Below are positions 10,256 to 23,700 of a stretch of 64,000 bases of DNA, one piece after another (position 1 is the stretch's first letter; every line of letters starts with the position of its first letter). The translations under genes and the position numbers were made by a program. The notes under the pieces are model-generated. The model did not search any database, was not told the origin of the DNA, and saw only the letters and a program-made list of their open reading frames with translations. The stretch lies in the NCBI GenBank assembly GCA_004835665.1, contig RBKR01000005.1:310001-374000 (forward strand). Reading direction: 5' to 3'. The DNA is from Phoma sp. XZ068. Its lineage: Eukaryota; Ascomycota; Dothideomycetes; Pleosporales; Didymellaceae.

Positions 10256-10718
10256 GGGTATAAACCGTGTCATTCGATTCGATAAAAGATCCTCGACAAT
10301 TTATATCTATGTCCCGGTTGTAGGCTTGCTCCGCAATTCCATCCTCGTGCGTTTGCTGTGAACCTATAGAGTGGGGCTAGGGTCTTCCACTCATTGTCGG
10401 CTTCTGCATCCCGTACTGCATCCCGTAGACCATCGCTAAAGGCCATAGTCTACAATATATCCATTTATTTCTTTCAAACTACCCTTCCCTGATCATTTGT
10501 GGATGGGCATGCTTTCATATGCCCCATGACAGGCGGTATGAGGCAGGTGCGCCCAGCCATCTGATGCATCACATGCCCGGATGCGCGCCATAGCTCCCCG
10601 CGATAACGATATGATAAGCAGGCGGCCATCACGGTACTTCCCCAGGCTATCGTCCAAGCTGGACGCTCTTATTCCTGGTTTCTGCGTACCGTAGTAGTTT
10701 ACCAACGTAATTCACATC
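10256..10718. other. Intergenic region between the tRNA and BLH1
   Basis: Contains the BLH1 promoter. Apart from a short AT-rich stretch near 10440-10480 I see nothing distinctive. Confidence 0.55.
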
Positions 10719-12357
10719 ATGGGTGCCAACCAGTCGAGACCGTCCGATGCTGCCGTCAACGAGAAGCTGCGCGAGCGGCTTCAGGCCCTCCACATGAATG
10801 AGGAGCGAGCTACAAGCGAGAAGGATGGCTTTGTGCATGTCGCTGGCGATTCTCGTACGTTCATTAATGGACAGTCTCTAGATGAAGCTCTGACTATCTT
10901 CCAGCACCCAAGTACACACCACTGTCGAGGCATGTGAAGACCATCTCCACCAAGGATGCGGAAGAGTGGGAGAGGAAGCTGATGGAGGACCCTAAGGTGC
11001 GACAAACTACCCATTGAACTCTGAACGTGGCTAATGGCGAGTACAGAATCGCCTTGCCCTTCTAGCTCTAAGCTCGAACCCAGCTTCAGCCGTCCTTTCA
11101 TCGCGTGCAGCTACCATATCGGACACCCACCAGTTCAACATCAAGATACCTACCGAAGGCTCCCCTATCACGAACCAAGCATCTTCAGGACGATGCTGGC
11201 TCTTCGCCTCCACCAACGTATTCCGCATCGCCATCATGAAGAAGTACAAGCTGGACAGCTTTCAACTATCGCAGGCATACCTCTTCTATTGGGACAAGAT
11301 GGAGAAGGCAAACTACTTCCTAGAGAACATCTTGGAAACAACATCTGAAAGCATCGATAGCCGTCTAGTACAGGCTCTTCTTGCAAGCCCAGTAGGAGAC
11401 GGAGGACAATGGGACATGGTGGCCAATTTGGTAGAGAAGTACGGACTGGTTCCCCACACACTGTACCCGGATTCTTTCAATGCCAGCAACTCAAGAGCAA
11501 TGGACACCCTTATCACCACAAAGCTGCGAGAGGACGCCGTTCGGCTGCGCTCCATCGCATCCAGCAACGCCTCGCCTGATGTCATCAAGGCGAACATCGC
11601 CTCCGAGAAGGGCACAATGATGCGTGAGATTCATCTCATTCTTACCCTGATGCTTGGGCCTCCTCCAATCCCAGAAAAGCCCTTCACATGGGAGTTCTAC
11701 GACCGCGACGGCAACTTCCAAACCGTAAAGACACGACCAATCGCTTTCGCAAAGGAGTTGTCAGACAGCAGAACAGTACGCGCCCTTTCAGGCACAGACG
11801 TTCACCAACTCTTCTCTCTCGTCAACGACCCTCGCAACCCGTACAACCGCCTCTTAAGCGTGAATCGCCTCGGCAACGTCTGGGAAGGCCGCCCAGTGAC
11901 ATATGTTAACACAGACATGAAAACCATCAAGGATGCCTGCATCGCCATGCTCAAGCGCGGTATGCCTGTCTTCTTTGGCTCAGACGTGGGCAAGTACTCC
12001 GATTCAAGCAAAGGTATCATGGACACAGATCTCTATGAGTACGAACTCGGTTTCAACATCAAGCTGGGCATGTCCAAGGCCGAGCGTCTACAGACGGGCG
12101 AGAGCCAAATGACGCACGCCATGGTGTTGACAGCTGTGCATGTTGTGGATGGCAAGCCTGTGCGGTGGAGGGTGGAGAACTCCTGGAGTGATAAGGTGGG
12201 TGAGAAGGGCTACTTTGTTATGAGTGACAAGTGGATGGATGAGTTTGTGTATCAGGCGGTTGTGGATCCAAGTGTCGTCAGTGCGGCGGTAAGGAAGGTG
12301 CTGGAGCAGAAGCCGAAGATGCTTGAGCTTTGGGACCCGATGGGTGCTCTGGCTTAA
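10719..12357 (+). CDS. BLH1: Bleomycin hydrolase-type cysteine aminopeptidase (C1B), N-myristoylation signal
   Basis: Papain-fold cysteine aminopeptidase that forms hexameric barrels and trims peptides and homocysteine thiolactone in the cytosol. Exons 10719-10854, 10905-10996 and 11047-12357 (two 50-nt introns) give 512 aa. The catalytic triad is Cys126 (SSGRCWLFAS), His433 (MTHAMVL) and Asn454 (ENSWSD). The C-terminus ends DPMGALA, the short arm that in yeast Blh1 enters the active site and sets aminopeptidase specificity. The continuous frame from the ATG hits a stop at 10936; the first intron (GTACGT...CTGAC...CCAG, 10855-10904) resolves this and gives PPKYTPLSRHVKTIS, so it is not a frameshift. 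The protein begins MGANQSR, matching the MGxxxS N-myristoylation pattern, and has about 50 residues more than yeast Blh1 at the N-terminus. Confidence 0.94.
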
Positions 12358-12604
12358 GGGAGAAGGTTCACTGTTCGAGTTCTATAGCGCAACATTTCTC
12401 TTTTACGAATCAATGATGGAATCTATTGCTGTTGTCCCATGTGACTCGCAACCTTTGCAGCCGAACTTGCCCTAGGTCTCGAGGCTCTCCTTCAGCAAAC
12501 GAACTTAGGGTCGCATGCGTGCTTGCTCAATCGTCTTTCAGGACTCATATCTGCTCTATCCATGCCATCTCGCTGAATCGCTTCGTCAGACTAGCGCCGC
12601 CCCC

Positions 12605-14289
12605 TCAGAGATCGATCAGATTTTCGATTTCGTCACACAACGGCATCGTACCATTCCCACCCTCTCCTTCATCGATAAGCGTCTCAGACTTATCGCCGGT
12701 AGTCTCCTCGCTATGGTTAGCAGGCCACACCCACTTGGCAACCTTGTGGTCAATTCCGTGCAAGTTTCCTGCAATTAAGCATCCCTTTGCCTTCCTGCCT
12801 GCATTCAAACATGCGATCTTCTGACAGACATGACCTCTGTCACAGTCCAGACGCCGACAAGCACCATCCTTGTTACGATTGCATGGGCGGTACTTGGCGG
12901 CGAACTCGAGGACCTCCTTGGTAGACTTGTTGAGATCAGAGTGATCAAACTTGCAGGGCGCGGTGTGGCATGCACCCCGGAGGTGACATTCGTTGCAAAG
13001 CTTCTTTTTCCTGCTGCGTTCGACGTATCTAGCCCACTGAGCGTTGCTGGGAGGAGACAAAAATATGTCGAGTCGCTGCCCGGCGGCGTTCACGGGGATC
13101 ATGCCTTCCACGGCAGTTTTGGGAAGATCTGCCGAACCCGAGCGAGGAGGTGTGGATACATCGCTGCTGCTGCTGCTTTTCGTAGAGGCTTTGGATAGAG
13201 TGGGTCGGGCAATGGTGTGTCTGTACTTGCAGTCCTTGCGGAAACAGACACCCTAATATCGCGTTAGCTGATCGTGAGGATGACTATAATGCGTGATTTC
13301 TGACCCACCTTCTGGAAGCCCCAGCAGGCGCCAGAGGCCAAGATGCTTGCAGGAATACAGTGAGGCGTATGTAGAGCAGAGCCCTCTTGGATACTAGTGC
13401 AGAAGACTTCTGAAAAATCTAAATGGTTGACATGCAGTGTTTCGATACCGGCATCCGAAGTACTACCTCTGATACAGGAGATTTTATCGTGGAGCATCGA
13501 GTGCATCTGCGGTGTAGTCAGATACTGTACGGCGCAGCATGCACCTAGGAGCACGCGCTGGCAGCTTGCGTCCTTCACGCTGGTCTCGACAGTGTCTATG
13601 CTCGCGTTAGCGTTATTTCCGTTTACATTCGAGGGGAAAGACATACCCAGTATCTTTGACCTGACAAAAATCTCATCACTAACAGCAATGAAATCAGAGG
13701 AGGTATCCTCACTCGAGAAGCCTGCCGCAAAATCTGCAAGGCATTCAAGAGTATGGGACTCGATTTTACGGATGACTTTTAAGTTCGCATATACGCGAAC
13801 GATCACACGAAAATCTTCAACGCCTTGGACTTCCTCGGCGAAGTACTGTTGAGTAGCTGCTCTGAGCCTCTGTGCTGCCATCGACCCGCCCCTTAGGCCT
13901 GTCGCAAGCAACTCCTGATGGAACTGGGGTCTACTGTCAGTTGTGGACACAATGAATGCAAGGTTGACATACCATATGACTATGCGCATCGATGAGAACG
14001 ATCACGTAAGGTTCTGAAGACTTCCCCTCGCTATGCACCTTTTGTGTGTCCTCCAGCGCTTTATGCTCCCGCTGGATTGCATGATACTTCGCAATCAGCT
14101 CTTGATTGCCCTCGCGACTTTGCTCAACCGTCAGTGCGCACATCTGCGCCATTGCCTAATTTTGTATCAGTGAACATTGGAAGTTTCAAGACTTCGTTGA
14201 CTTACAGTGAAAGCACCCGAAATGTTACCGGTTTCTGAGCCAGGTGCATTCAAATGACTGACCATGTTGCTCTCTATGCTCTCCATCAT
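12605..14289 (-). CDS. PIN-like domain plus CCCH-type zinc-finger protein (DUF7923-like)
   Basis: Five exons on the minus strand (14289-14206, 14155-13973, 13923-13647, 13595-13309 and 13252-12605) give 492 aa. The N-terminal 30-60 residues are helical (coiled-coil-like). Residues about 75-240 match the fungal domain that precedes C-x8-C-x5-C-x3-H fingers: PYVIVLIDAHSHMF, LRGGSMAAQRL, VRVYANL and VLLGACCAVQYL, in the order of PIN/NYN-like nuclease folds. A finger, C-WGFQKGV-C-FRKD-C-KYR-H, is split by intron 4. A Ser-rich linker and a second Cys/His cluster follow (CNECHLRGACHTAPCKFDH, then CNRNKDGACRRLDCDRGHVC). RNA binding or processing is likely by family, not shown. The acidic pair usually seen in the first motif (DGD) is here D84-A-H. 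It converges on BLH1 with 247 bp between stops. Confidence 0.82.
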
Positions 14290-14762
14290 TTCGTTTAGCT
14301 ATCGGCGCTAGCGTGGGGTGGAGTACGATTGAGAGAGAAGGAGAGGAGGGGAGAAGGAAAGTAGAGGAGAAGGTGCGTGGGAGACTTAGTTTTTTTCGCA
14401 TATAGTCTCATTCACCTCGAAATTGTCAGTGCGTAGCGTCGGGGCGGGGAAAGAGTCGTAAATGTTTGCGGGAAGCATCCAGAATCGCACCGTTAATTCT
14501 AATGGATATCGTTCTTGGGCATTTCGGTTCTTGCCGATGTCTGCGACTGCAGAATCTCCTCAGCCATAGACCAGTGAAGGCATTGACTGTCTAATCATCA
14601 CAGTGTCAGCAACTTGGTTCAGACTGAACATCCATGTTTCCATATTAAGCAGAGACTGAAAGATAGATATATATATACTCATTATGTATGTTTCTTCACT
14701 ACGAATACCCAATTGCAAAACCAACCATCGCTATGCAATACTTCAACCCATCTGCTATCCTC
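14290..14762. other. Intergenic region with polypurine tract
   Basis: About 60 bp at 14320-14380 is almost pure purine on the + strand (pyrimidine on the minus strand), just upstream of the zinc-finger gene. CT-rich promoter tracts of this kind are common before fungal start sites. The rest should include the VPS13 3' UTR; no other gene is seen. Confidence 0.6.
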
Positions 14763-17700
14763 TCAACCCTTAGCGTTCCACCGATCATTATACGCATTAA
14801 CCGCCACAGCGACCTGTCTATAAAACCAATTCCTGCTTCCTTCATCTCCAACAGGAATGAAAGGCCCATTTGTGCCTCCCTTGAGTGTGATACTCAGTCC
14901 TGTCCTCTCCTTACTAATAGTTTGTACGTCCTTGAGCGGTACGTCCCACTCCGTTTGCAGCTTCTTTGTGCGAACCATCATGATCGCGTTGTACGTCAAC
15001 ATGATGAGTACGTCCTTATTCTGCAGTTCGAGATGCGCAATATAGTCCTCGTTGAAGTACTTTCCGTTATCGAGCGTCTTGAGCCAGAACTGGCCAAGCG
15101 CTTCGCGCTGCGAATAGGGGCGTACGATGCCGTCGGTCCCGATGAAGCGTGTCAAGCGCACGCGGTCGAGGCCCTCTTGGTCGAAAACGGTCGTTGTGTT
15201 ACGCACGCCTTCAGCCATATTGGAGGCGAGGTCGAAGGCTCCAATTGCAGCCTTGGTGGGGACACCCAAAAGTCCCTTTCCAACACCCTTGACGAATCCG
15301 AGGGCGCCTTCTTTCTCTGCACCTTGGATGGGGTGACGTGCGAGTCCACCAAGTCCGGATGCAAGACTGTTGGCGAAGGCATTGCCACCGGCAGTGATCC
15401 CGTAGAGAGCATGCTTTGGCCTGTTGCGGGAGCGAGTGTTGCGGCGTTGGTCTTGGAACTCTTTGTCGAGAGTTGCGGCAGACAGACCCTTCGACATACT
15501 GCCTGTGAACTTGGCCATGCTGTCTGAAAAGCCGAAGACGGACTTCTTGACAAAGCTTGAAGCACCCTTTGCGATACCGATACCGAGATCCTCTGGGCGG
15601 TCGGACTTGACCAGACCTTGGTATGGTTCGTAGAAGATATCGGCAACACCAGAGCTAATGTTGGTGAAGAGACCAACTGGATTGCCGAGGAAGTCTGCCG
15701 AGCCGATAATGACGTGAACCTGTCTCAGTGACTCTTGCACGTAGTGGTTCTTGATGTTGTTGATCAGTGCGGTTGTCGAAATACGAGCATTCTCGAGAAT
15801 GAGAGAGTTGTAGCGAACTGGCGCATCGTTGACGTTACCGATCGACATCGTGAGAACGTTGACTGCGAACATGAAGGGGTTCGAGGTCGACATGGTATCC
15901 TCGGCGTTGATGCGCTCAGTTCGGACGAACGACAGATCAATCTGCATAGGCTGCAAGTGAAGCAGCTCGAAGTAGACGTCTTGACCAGACTGCTCCTGTT
16001 TCGGTTCCGGAATGTCGAGAGAATCTTCCCAAAGCTTGCCCTCTGCTTCCTCTGACCACGATGCCCCGGGGATCTTGGCGAAGTCAATCATCGCAAAGAT
16101 GAAGTCCTCGTCGATCTCTAGAGTCATCTGCTGTAACAAGAAGCTGAAGTACTTGATGTACATCACACCATACGAGTCGTCCTTGACACGAGTGACACTC
16201 GTCTGGAAAATGGGATGTGCCTCCATCTCCTTGCCCGTCTTCGGGACCACGCTGGGGTAGAAGATGATGGGGAAGATACCGCCGTACAACTGGTTGTCGA
16301 TCTGTATCCATTTGACTTGCACATTGACCATCTGGTAAAGAGGCGAGTCCGAGTACTTCAACTCAAGGTCACGCAGGGTGACGTACACCAACTCGCGCAA
16401 ATGGCGGTTGACAAGGGAGATGCCAATACCAGCAAGTCGTACCTGTGCCTTGAATGTAACGTCGGTATCCTGATCCTTGACTTCGAAACCTGTTGTTGTC
16501 GACGATGATGTCGCACCAAGCTTCTGCTTGTACATGCTCTTTGAAGGCTTGTAGTTCGAGATCTCGAGTGTCTGTGTTGGTCCCTGGGCAACGACGTTCA
16601 GGTCAATGACCTTCATGCCACCTCCCTGTTGGCCGGGTGGAATCTTGAACGGTATAAGAGGACCAATCTCTGCAAGCTTGACGTGCCTTTCCCTGCCATT
16701 GGCGCTTATAACGATCTCCTTGTTCTTGGCGGCAGGGAAGTCCCAGGCGTATGGCATGATGCTCCTCGGTGGCAAACGGTACCTGATGGGTCTGAATCCC
16801 GTGCCGCGATCATCTTCGTCTTCTTCAAGGTTGGGGTTCTGTTGCCAGTACAAGAATTCTTGGTCACTCATGTTCTTGAATGAGAAGGGCCAGTGCTTCG
16901 TCTCAACACTAACGTGAACGAAAATCGTAGCGTGCTCCATCAGAACATCGATGCGTATCAGCTTCTGGCGTTGACCAGTCTTGGACAGCTTAACGTGCAC
17001 GTTACCGACATTCGAGATGTTGAATGGCGACGACCACTGGTTGTTGACGCCGGGGTAACAGAGCGACAGCTGCGGCGACCCACCTTGCCTGAGCCATCGA
17101 AGTGGCAAGAGCTCGCCCTCCTTCAGTGTCATCCAGTCAGACTGTCCGGGCTCGCGAATGAGCAGCTCTTCGTTGATTCTGTTCTTGACGATGAAGCGCG
17201 GTGCGATGGAAATGACCTTAGTCAAGTTGTACTTGCCTTCGCCTTCCGTGACAGACACACCGAGGTGCATGTCTGATCTCGAGTTGCTTGCAGGTATCGA
17301 TACCGCATAGGTACTTCCGATGGCGTCGAAACTCTGAGGCTTACTCCAGCTGGAGTCACCAACCTTGATGAGCGCACGGTTCTTCTTGTTCTCAGATGGA
17401 TAGGAGAACATGAACGGTAGGGCCTTCCCAGCATCGGTTTGGTCGTCCCTGAACGAGCCTTGTGCTCCTGACGATCTACCACCGCCCAAGAATTGCTGTT
17501 GCTGGGATTTGATGTCCAGGCTGAGGCCAGTGCGGTTCAACACAATGTATGGGCTGAAGATCGCGACCTTGAACGCACCTCCGCCGTCAGGGTAGTTGCT
17601 GAAATAAAAGTTAGTGTATTTTTGTGTGTACTGTGTGGTCAACTTACTAGAAGTGCATATTGAGATGCAGGGTGGTCCCACTGTCGTCCTTAACCTCGAG

Positions 17701-20700
17701 TACCTTTTCCCTTCTGAAGCTCTCACGATCGGTGGAGTTGATGATACCGAACTTGCTAGGCTTGAACGGTCCTTCTTGCATCTCTACGCTGACAAGCAAG
17801 AGATGTGACAGCTCAACAACATGAACAGGGCTGATGCCACCTTTCCTAAGGAAGTTCGTCCAGTCCTTCTTTGTGCTGCTATCGTAGATCCTATACTTAA
17901 AGTCGTATGGCAGAAGATTGTGCACTTCGACAGGAGCTTGCAGGCGTAACCGCATGTATGGGTACGTGCCAGTCAATGGGTCCTTCTTGTCATAAGCTGC
18001 ATGCATCTGGAAGTAGAACGGCGGTGCCTGTTCATCCTGCTCGCCACGGCAAGTGATGGTCCTGGTTGGGCGCTTCAGTAAGTCTTTCCAGAAGAGACGC
18101 TCGTTCGACCAGGCGTAGCCAAAGCCCTGGTCCGGTCGGATGACGATTGAGTGCATGTACGCCGATCCAATGGGTGCTGGTCGTGCATCGCCGGGTGCAA
18201 TTTTGTCAATCTTGAGAAGGTGACCTTCCTCTGGGCTAAACATGCCAATCTCAATGGGTATTTGAGTGTTGTTCTCGACTAGAAGTGGGGATCTGAAAGT
18301 GATGTTCTTGATGTTGTCGGCACCGAGTTTGACCTCTACAAGCACACGGTGCTGTACCCTGTCTTGTTTTGGCTTGAGATTGTACAGCGCTTCTCCCTCT
18401 CGGTGTACAGGTATGCGGGTGAGGGTATCGAAGCCGCTGCCCTCGAGTCTGATGCCAAGCATGCCAGTCGCGCCATCCGTTGATAATGTCTCACGAGTGG
18501 ACATAGGATCCTCAAATCGCCATGGCTGCTCCTCGCCATCCTCCAGCTTGGTTGCGTACCCTTCCTGCTCCTTACCCTCGGCCCATACATCGAGATTGAA
18601 GCCCGTGTAGTTGCGAATGCGATATGGCGCATCGCTGGCGCGAGGTTTGGAAAGAATATCTTCCTCAGCCGTAAGGAAGTCAAAGGATTTCGAACCCAGT
18701 GCAATAGTCGCTGCCGTGACTGTAAGCTCCATTGACTTGCGAGAGTAAAGCTCCACAGAAAGGCGGTCTGGATTAAGATCCTTTGCCATATGGAAGCCGA
18801 CACTCCATGGCTCGATCAGTGGCTCCCATGCAGACTTCGAGAAGTTGTAAACGTTAATGAGCGTCTCGAGCGAAGTGTCGGCGACCATTGCACCTGACCA
18901 ATCTCGCACATCAACACCAAACTTCTTGACCCGCCAATCAAGCATGGGCATTTCGTGTACGTCACCGATGAGAACCACACGCAGGCCCTCAAGATTGACA
19001 TGCATTTCTTCACGCTTGAGAACCGCTGAACCGGCCTGTGGTTGCTGCATCTGCCCTTCGTGTTGGCTTGATCGCTTCGTCTTCGCGAGGGACTTGGCTC
19101 GAGGTCTTGTGGTGCTGGCAACTGCTGAAGATTTCGGCTTCTTCGACGGTGTGCTAGGCTTGAGATGTTTTGCGCCCTCATCTGGCATTTTCTTATCGTC
19201 AGATGCTTGCATGGCAGATGCGCGATTAACGATCTGCATGGCCAGCAGAATATCGCGGAGCGACAAGCGTAGGACGAGAGGCTCAATATCAACATTGATG
19301 CTGACTAAGGATGACTTCGAGCCTTGATTGCGCATGTCCAGTGCTGTTTGGATGCTGAAGTCATCGAGAATGCGAAGGCGGTTCGTCTCGAAACGGTCCA
19401 TGCGACACAGGAACATGCCAATCTTATCGACCTGTAATGTCATGGCTTGTTGCTTTGAAACAAGGACTTGCTTCGTACCCAGTACGATAGCCTCAGAGTT
19501 GGCAATCGCTGGGTTGGCGATGAGCACGACCTGTGCGTCCACTAGATTCACACGGAACGACACACTCATGCCATTCTGCGCGGGTTCAGCAGGAGCGTCT
19601 ACTTTCTCTAGGGTCCTTGATCCATCTGGCGACATAATCTCATCATCGCTATCAGTCTCTTCGTCCGCAAGATCCTCTTCGATATTCAGCGGCTCATCCG
19701 TGGCGAGACCGGCATTGGCAAAGGCCTGTAGAGCGAACAGGTAGTCCAATGCCAAGATGATCCTCGGACTGTCGATGGTGAGAAGGGCGATGAGATTACG
19801 CTCCTTCCCACCTGAGATCGAGACGCTAGCCATGAATTGTTGCTTGACATCGTTGTTGATCAGAGACAAGATCTTGCGGAACTTGTTCGTTCCCTGCGTG
19901 CGACTATCGCGGATCGAGAATGACTTGACTACGAGCTCTGCCTCCATAGCACCATCACTGATCATGCGCACCTTCACATTAGTATCATTAAGGGAGAATT
20001 TCGAGAGGCTTGCGGCTTCGACATCGCCGATGGGCTCGCCTTCCTTAGACCTGATCAGTTCCAGAGCAATAGCGCCAACCTTGAACACGAAGTCCAGCTT
20101 CGTCCACTTGTCAGCATCGGTTGACAGCTCAGGTCCTTGCGAAGACACAACATCCTTAGAGGATTCATCGCCTGGCGACTCTTCCCCTGTGATTCTTCGG
20201 ACGGGCTCGGTCTTGGCCACAGGCAATTCCTCTTTAACATCCTCATCAATCGCATCCGTTTCTGTCGCGAACGCCTGAGGAATAGTACGAGACAGCTCCA
20301 AAGCGAACTTCATCTGCTCTGGGGTGAGGCGCAAGTTGATATCGGACATTGATCCATCAATCTCCATGTCTGGGCGGTTTTGACCGGCTTTGTGCTCAAC
20401 CATAGTGATGTTGAAATCAAGATCAACCTTGTCAATCAGCTCGAGAGCTTCAGACTGGTCGTCCTCGTAGTGGAGATTCGATGTGAGCTTGATGTTCCTG
20501 ATGCCAGCAGAGATCTTGTTGGCAACGTCTGCATTCTTTGAGTCATCTAGCGGCGTGAACTCGTTCTTTGCGTAGATCTCACCCAGATTCGCCGTCAAAG
20601 TATCACGATCAGGCTTGTCCGAGATTACCATCCTGGGGAAGACAACGATTGGAGTGCTGATAGTAATATCGAAGTGGAACTTCGCTGGGTTTTGCTGAAT

Positions 20701-23700
20701 CTGAGTGGCTTGGTTCGCCGCAGCTTGGCGAGCTGCGTTAAATATGGCTTGCATTTTGCCAAACTTGACAGCGAATTCCATAATCTTTCGGAAGGGTTCC
20801 GTGAGGAAATTGATCTTGATGGAGCCAGTCTTCAGTGCTACTGACATGTCGTACCCGGGGTAACTCTCCGATTGGGAGTCAAATGTCTCGTAGCTGAAGT
20901 CTGCCAAGTTCTTGCCCTCAATTGTGACCAGCTGGCGCAGCGAGGATGATTCAGGAACACCTTGATTAACGTCATCAATGAGCGAGAGGTTGCCAAGCCG
21001 TCCACCGATGCGCATTGTCCCTCCGTTCAGCATGATGCCAACGTCTCCAGAGTTCAAACTCAGTGTAGCAAGACGAATGCCATCATTATTCAAGACGACA
21101 GCGATACGCTTCAGCTCAGCTCTAATGCGAATCTTATCTGGTTCGGCATCGGATTGCTTAGCCACTTGCTGCTCATCAGGCTTCGCAGCTATCTGGGCCT
21201 GCTGGTTTTGAGCTTGGTCTGGGTTTGTGAACGTGATGAGTACGAAATCCAGCAGGGTCAGGAGAGTCTTTCGTGTAACGATCAGGTTGATAGTCGAAAC
21301 TGCCACGTCGAGATTTGTAGCGATGCCCTCGTACTTTGTCTGGAATTCTGGTGATTCCTTGTTGACTTTGACGAATTTCAGCGTGAACAGATCTTTCTGT
21401 TCGTCTGCTGAATCGTCTTCCGAGGAGATGATATTACGGAACTCGGGCAACGGGTTCTCTTCAACATGGTCCTCGACTGCCAAGCTTCTCAGACGAACGT
21501 CCGCGCCCATCTCGAACTTCTCTTGGTAGAAGTCCAGATCGAAGTGTTCCGCAATGAGCTCGACAAGGAGTTGATCCGGCTTGCGACTTTCCGAATCAGT
21601 CCGGTACAGTGAACCCTGCAGTTTGTCTACGGTAAACTTGAACTCGAAATTGCGCTGATGCACATGCGTGTGCTTGTCTGCAGCTTCTGGGGCATCCTCG
21701 AACTTCTCGTTAGTTTCCCCATCATGATCTTCTTCCATGACAAGCTCATGTTCCTGAGCAGCGAATTGGAATGACTTAGAACGAGATCGTCCCAGGGCAT
21801 CTTTGTCCGAGGACTTCGCTTCACTAGTTGGCTTGAGGTTGGACGGGCCCTTTGCACCCTCAGCAACTTGTTTGCTTGTAGCACTGTCATCGTCGAACTT
21901 CGGTATCGCAACGTCGATGAGTTTCATCAAGTTCTTATACTTAGCATCAGATATGGACGCATGGAGTACAGGAAGATTTCCCGACACGCGGAACTTGGCG
22001 AGGTCAGATGCTTTGGGAACAATGCATAGTTCGATCTTGAAGTCCATGTTGATTTTGTCGACAATGTGGAAATTCTTTGATGTTGCACTCTCCTCGAGCT
22101 GAGCCTTTGTCTCCTCGATTGAGGGACCAATAAGCACTTGCGTTGACTGTAGCTTTAGGGTGAACTTGTCGTACATCAAGTTTTCCAGGCGCCGGAAGTC
22201 CTCCTCAGTGTACTGCTGTTGCTGCTTCGATTGTATATCGCGCAATGTATCTTTGTCGATAAGTTCGCTTGTTACGCTTGCGTGACCAGCGTCGAGGATA
22301 AGGCAGTTGCTCGACTTCTTCGTAACGGAGTCTGGGATGATGATAAGGGGGGCTTGCAAATCCAGCTGTGCATTAATGGTTTTGTGTTCTGTGAGAGCAA
22401 ACTCCAGTCCAGCACGAGTTTGTTGTCGAATAGTATCGACTGTAGCTCCAGCAGTCTCCATAAGCGCACCGATGGACTCCATGTGTCGCTCCGGGGGCTT
22501 GAAGAACTTCGCAGTCTCTACCACAAATCTCGGGTTGTAAACGAACTCCATGCCTTTCAGCTTCATAGTCAGAGCAGTGTCTGCACTATCATCGAGGGGA
22601 TTTTTCTCGAAAGTGAGGAAGAAAAAGGCGTCTTCCTTCTCATCCTCGTCGTCTTCGTCATCTGCCTTCTTCTCGTTCTCATCGTCATCAAGCTCTTCAA
22701 TACGCTTGTCATCAGGCACCGGTGGCGCATCTTTGATTGTGATGATTTGAGGGAAAAGGCTGCCCTCTGTTGTGCCATCGTACAAGCGCATACCTTCGAG
22801 CGCAAGTTTCACGAACATGGAATCTGTGCGTTGCAGGAACTGTGTACTGAAACCATCGAAGAGCAGGCGAAGTATCTCATTCGATTTGCCATGGGGATCG
22901 CGTTTGAGCGTGAAGCTGCCAGTACGAAGGCTCATGTTGACCTCCATCTTGACATATTCGCGTGGCATATCGACTGACTCGGCGATGGCCTTCTTCTCGT
23001 CCCAGTCAATTGCATCGTAAAGCTCCTTACGTTGCTGTTCCGTCATCTGGGTGTCGTCTTCGGTGTGCTCTTCCTGCTTGGCGCCCCAACCTATCCATGA
23101 GCCCCACCCCTGCTTTTGTGGCTCCTTCTTCACACCGACGTTTTCTTTGCGCAGCTGATTGCGAGCTAGAGACCGCCAGAAGCGAAGGTCTTCGTATGTC
23201 AACTTCTTCTCTAGCTTGTCCAGCTCCTCAGCTTCGGGCGGCGCGAGTCTTTCTTCCTTTTTCTTCTTCTTGAAAAGCTCAATGTAACGTAGGCGATCGT
23301 CGCGACGCTCCTTGAAGTATGCCCAACTCCACCTCTTGTTGCGGTCGTGTATCTTGTCGAGGACAGCCTGTCCGGCGAAGCGCAGCCATCCGGCAGGGTC
23401 TTCCTTCGGTGATGACTTTGGCTGGAATTTCTTGTACTCCTGATGTCTGATGAAGTAGTGGAACAGGTCGACCAACATAAGTGCGTCACGATATTGGTCT
23501 TCGTCGATGATGAAACCAAGCTCGTCGAAAAGGAGGCGAGCCTTCATCTTCGGTCGGTCGGCCTTGCCAGTCTTGTCCATCTCAAGTCCTGCGCGGCCAC
23601 TGATAGGCTTGAGGATGAATTGATGATCCCCAAGCTCAGGGTTATCGCCTCTTGCGATCATGTCGCGCAGAGTCTCGATGAAATCAGAGTGCTCAATGTG

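Noticed and set aside
10719..10937. Apparent frameshift or premature stop in BLH1
   Set aside because: A consensus 50-nt intron (10855-10904) restores the frame and the family sequence.
14688..15527. 279-codon + strand frame opposite VPS13
   Set aside because: It overlaps conserved VPS13 coding sequence on the other strand and has no recognisable domain. The same applies to the frame at 22219-22977.
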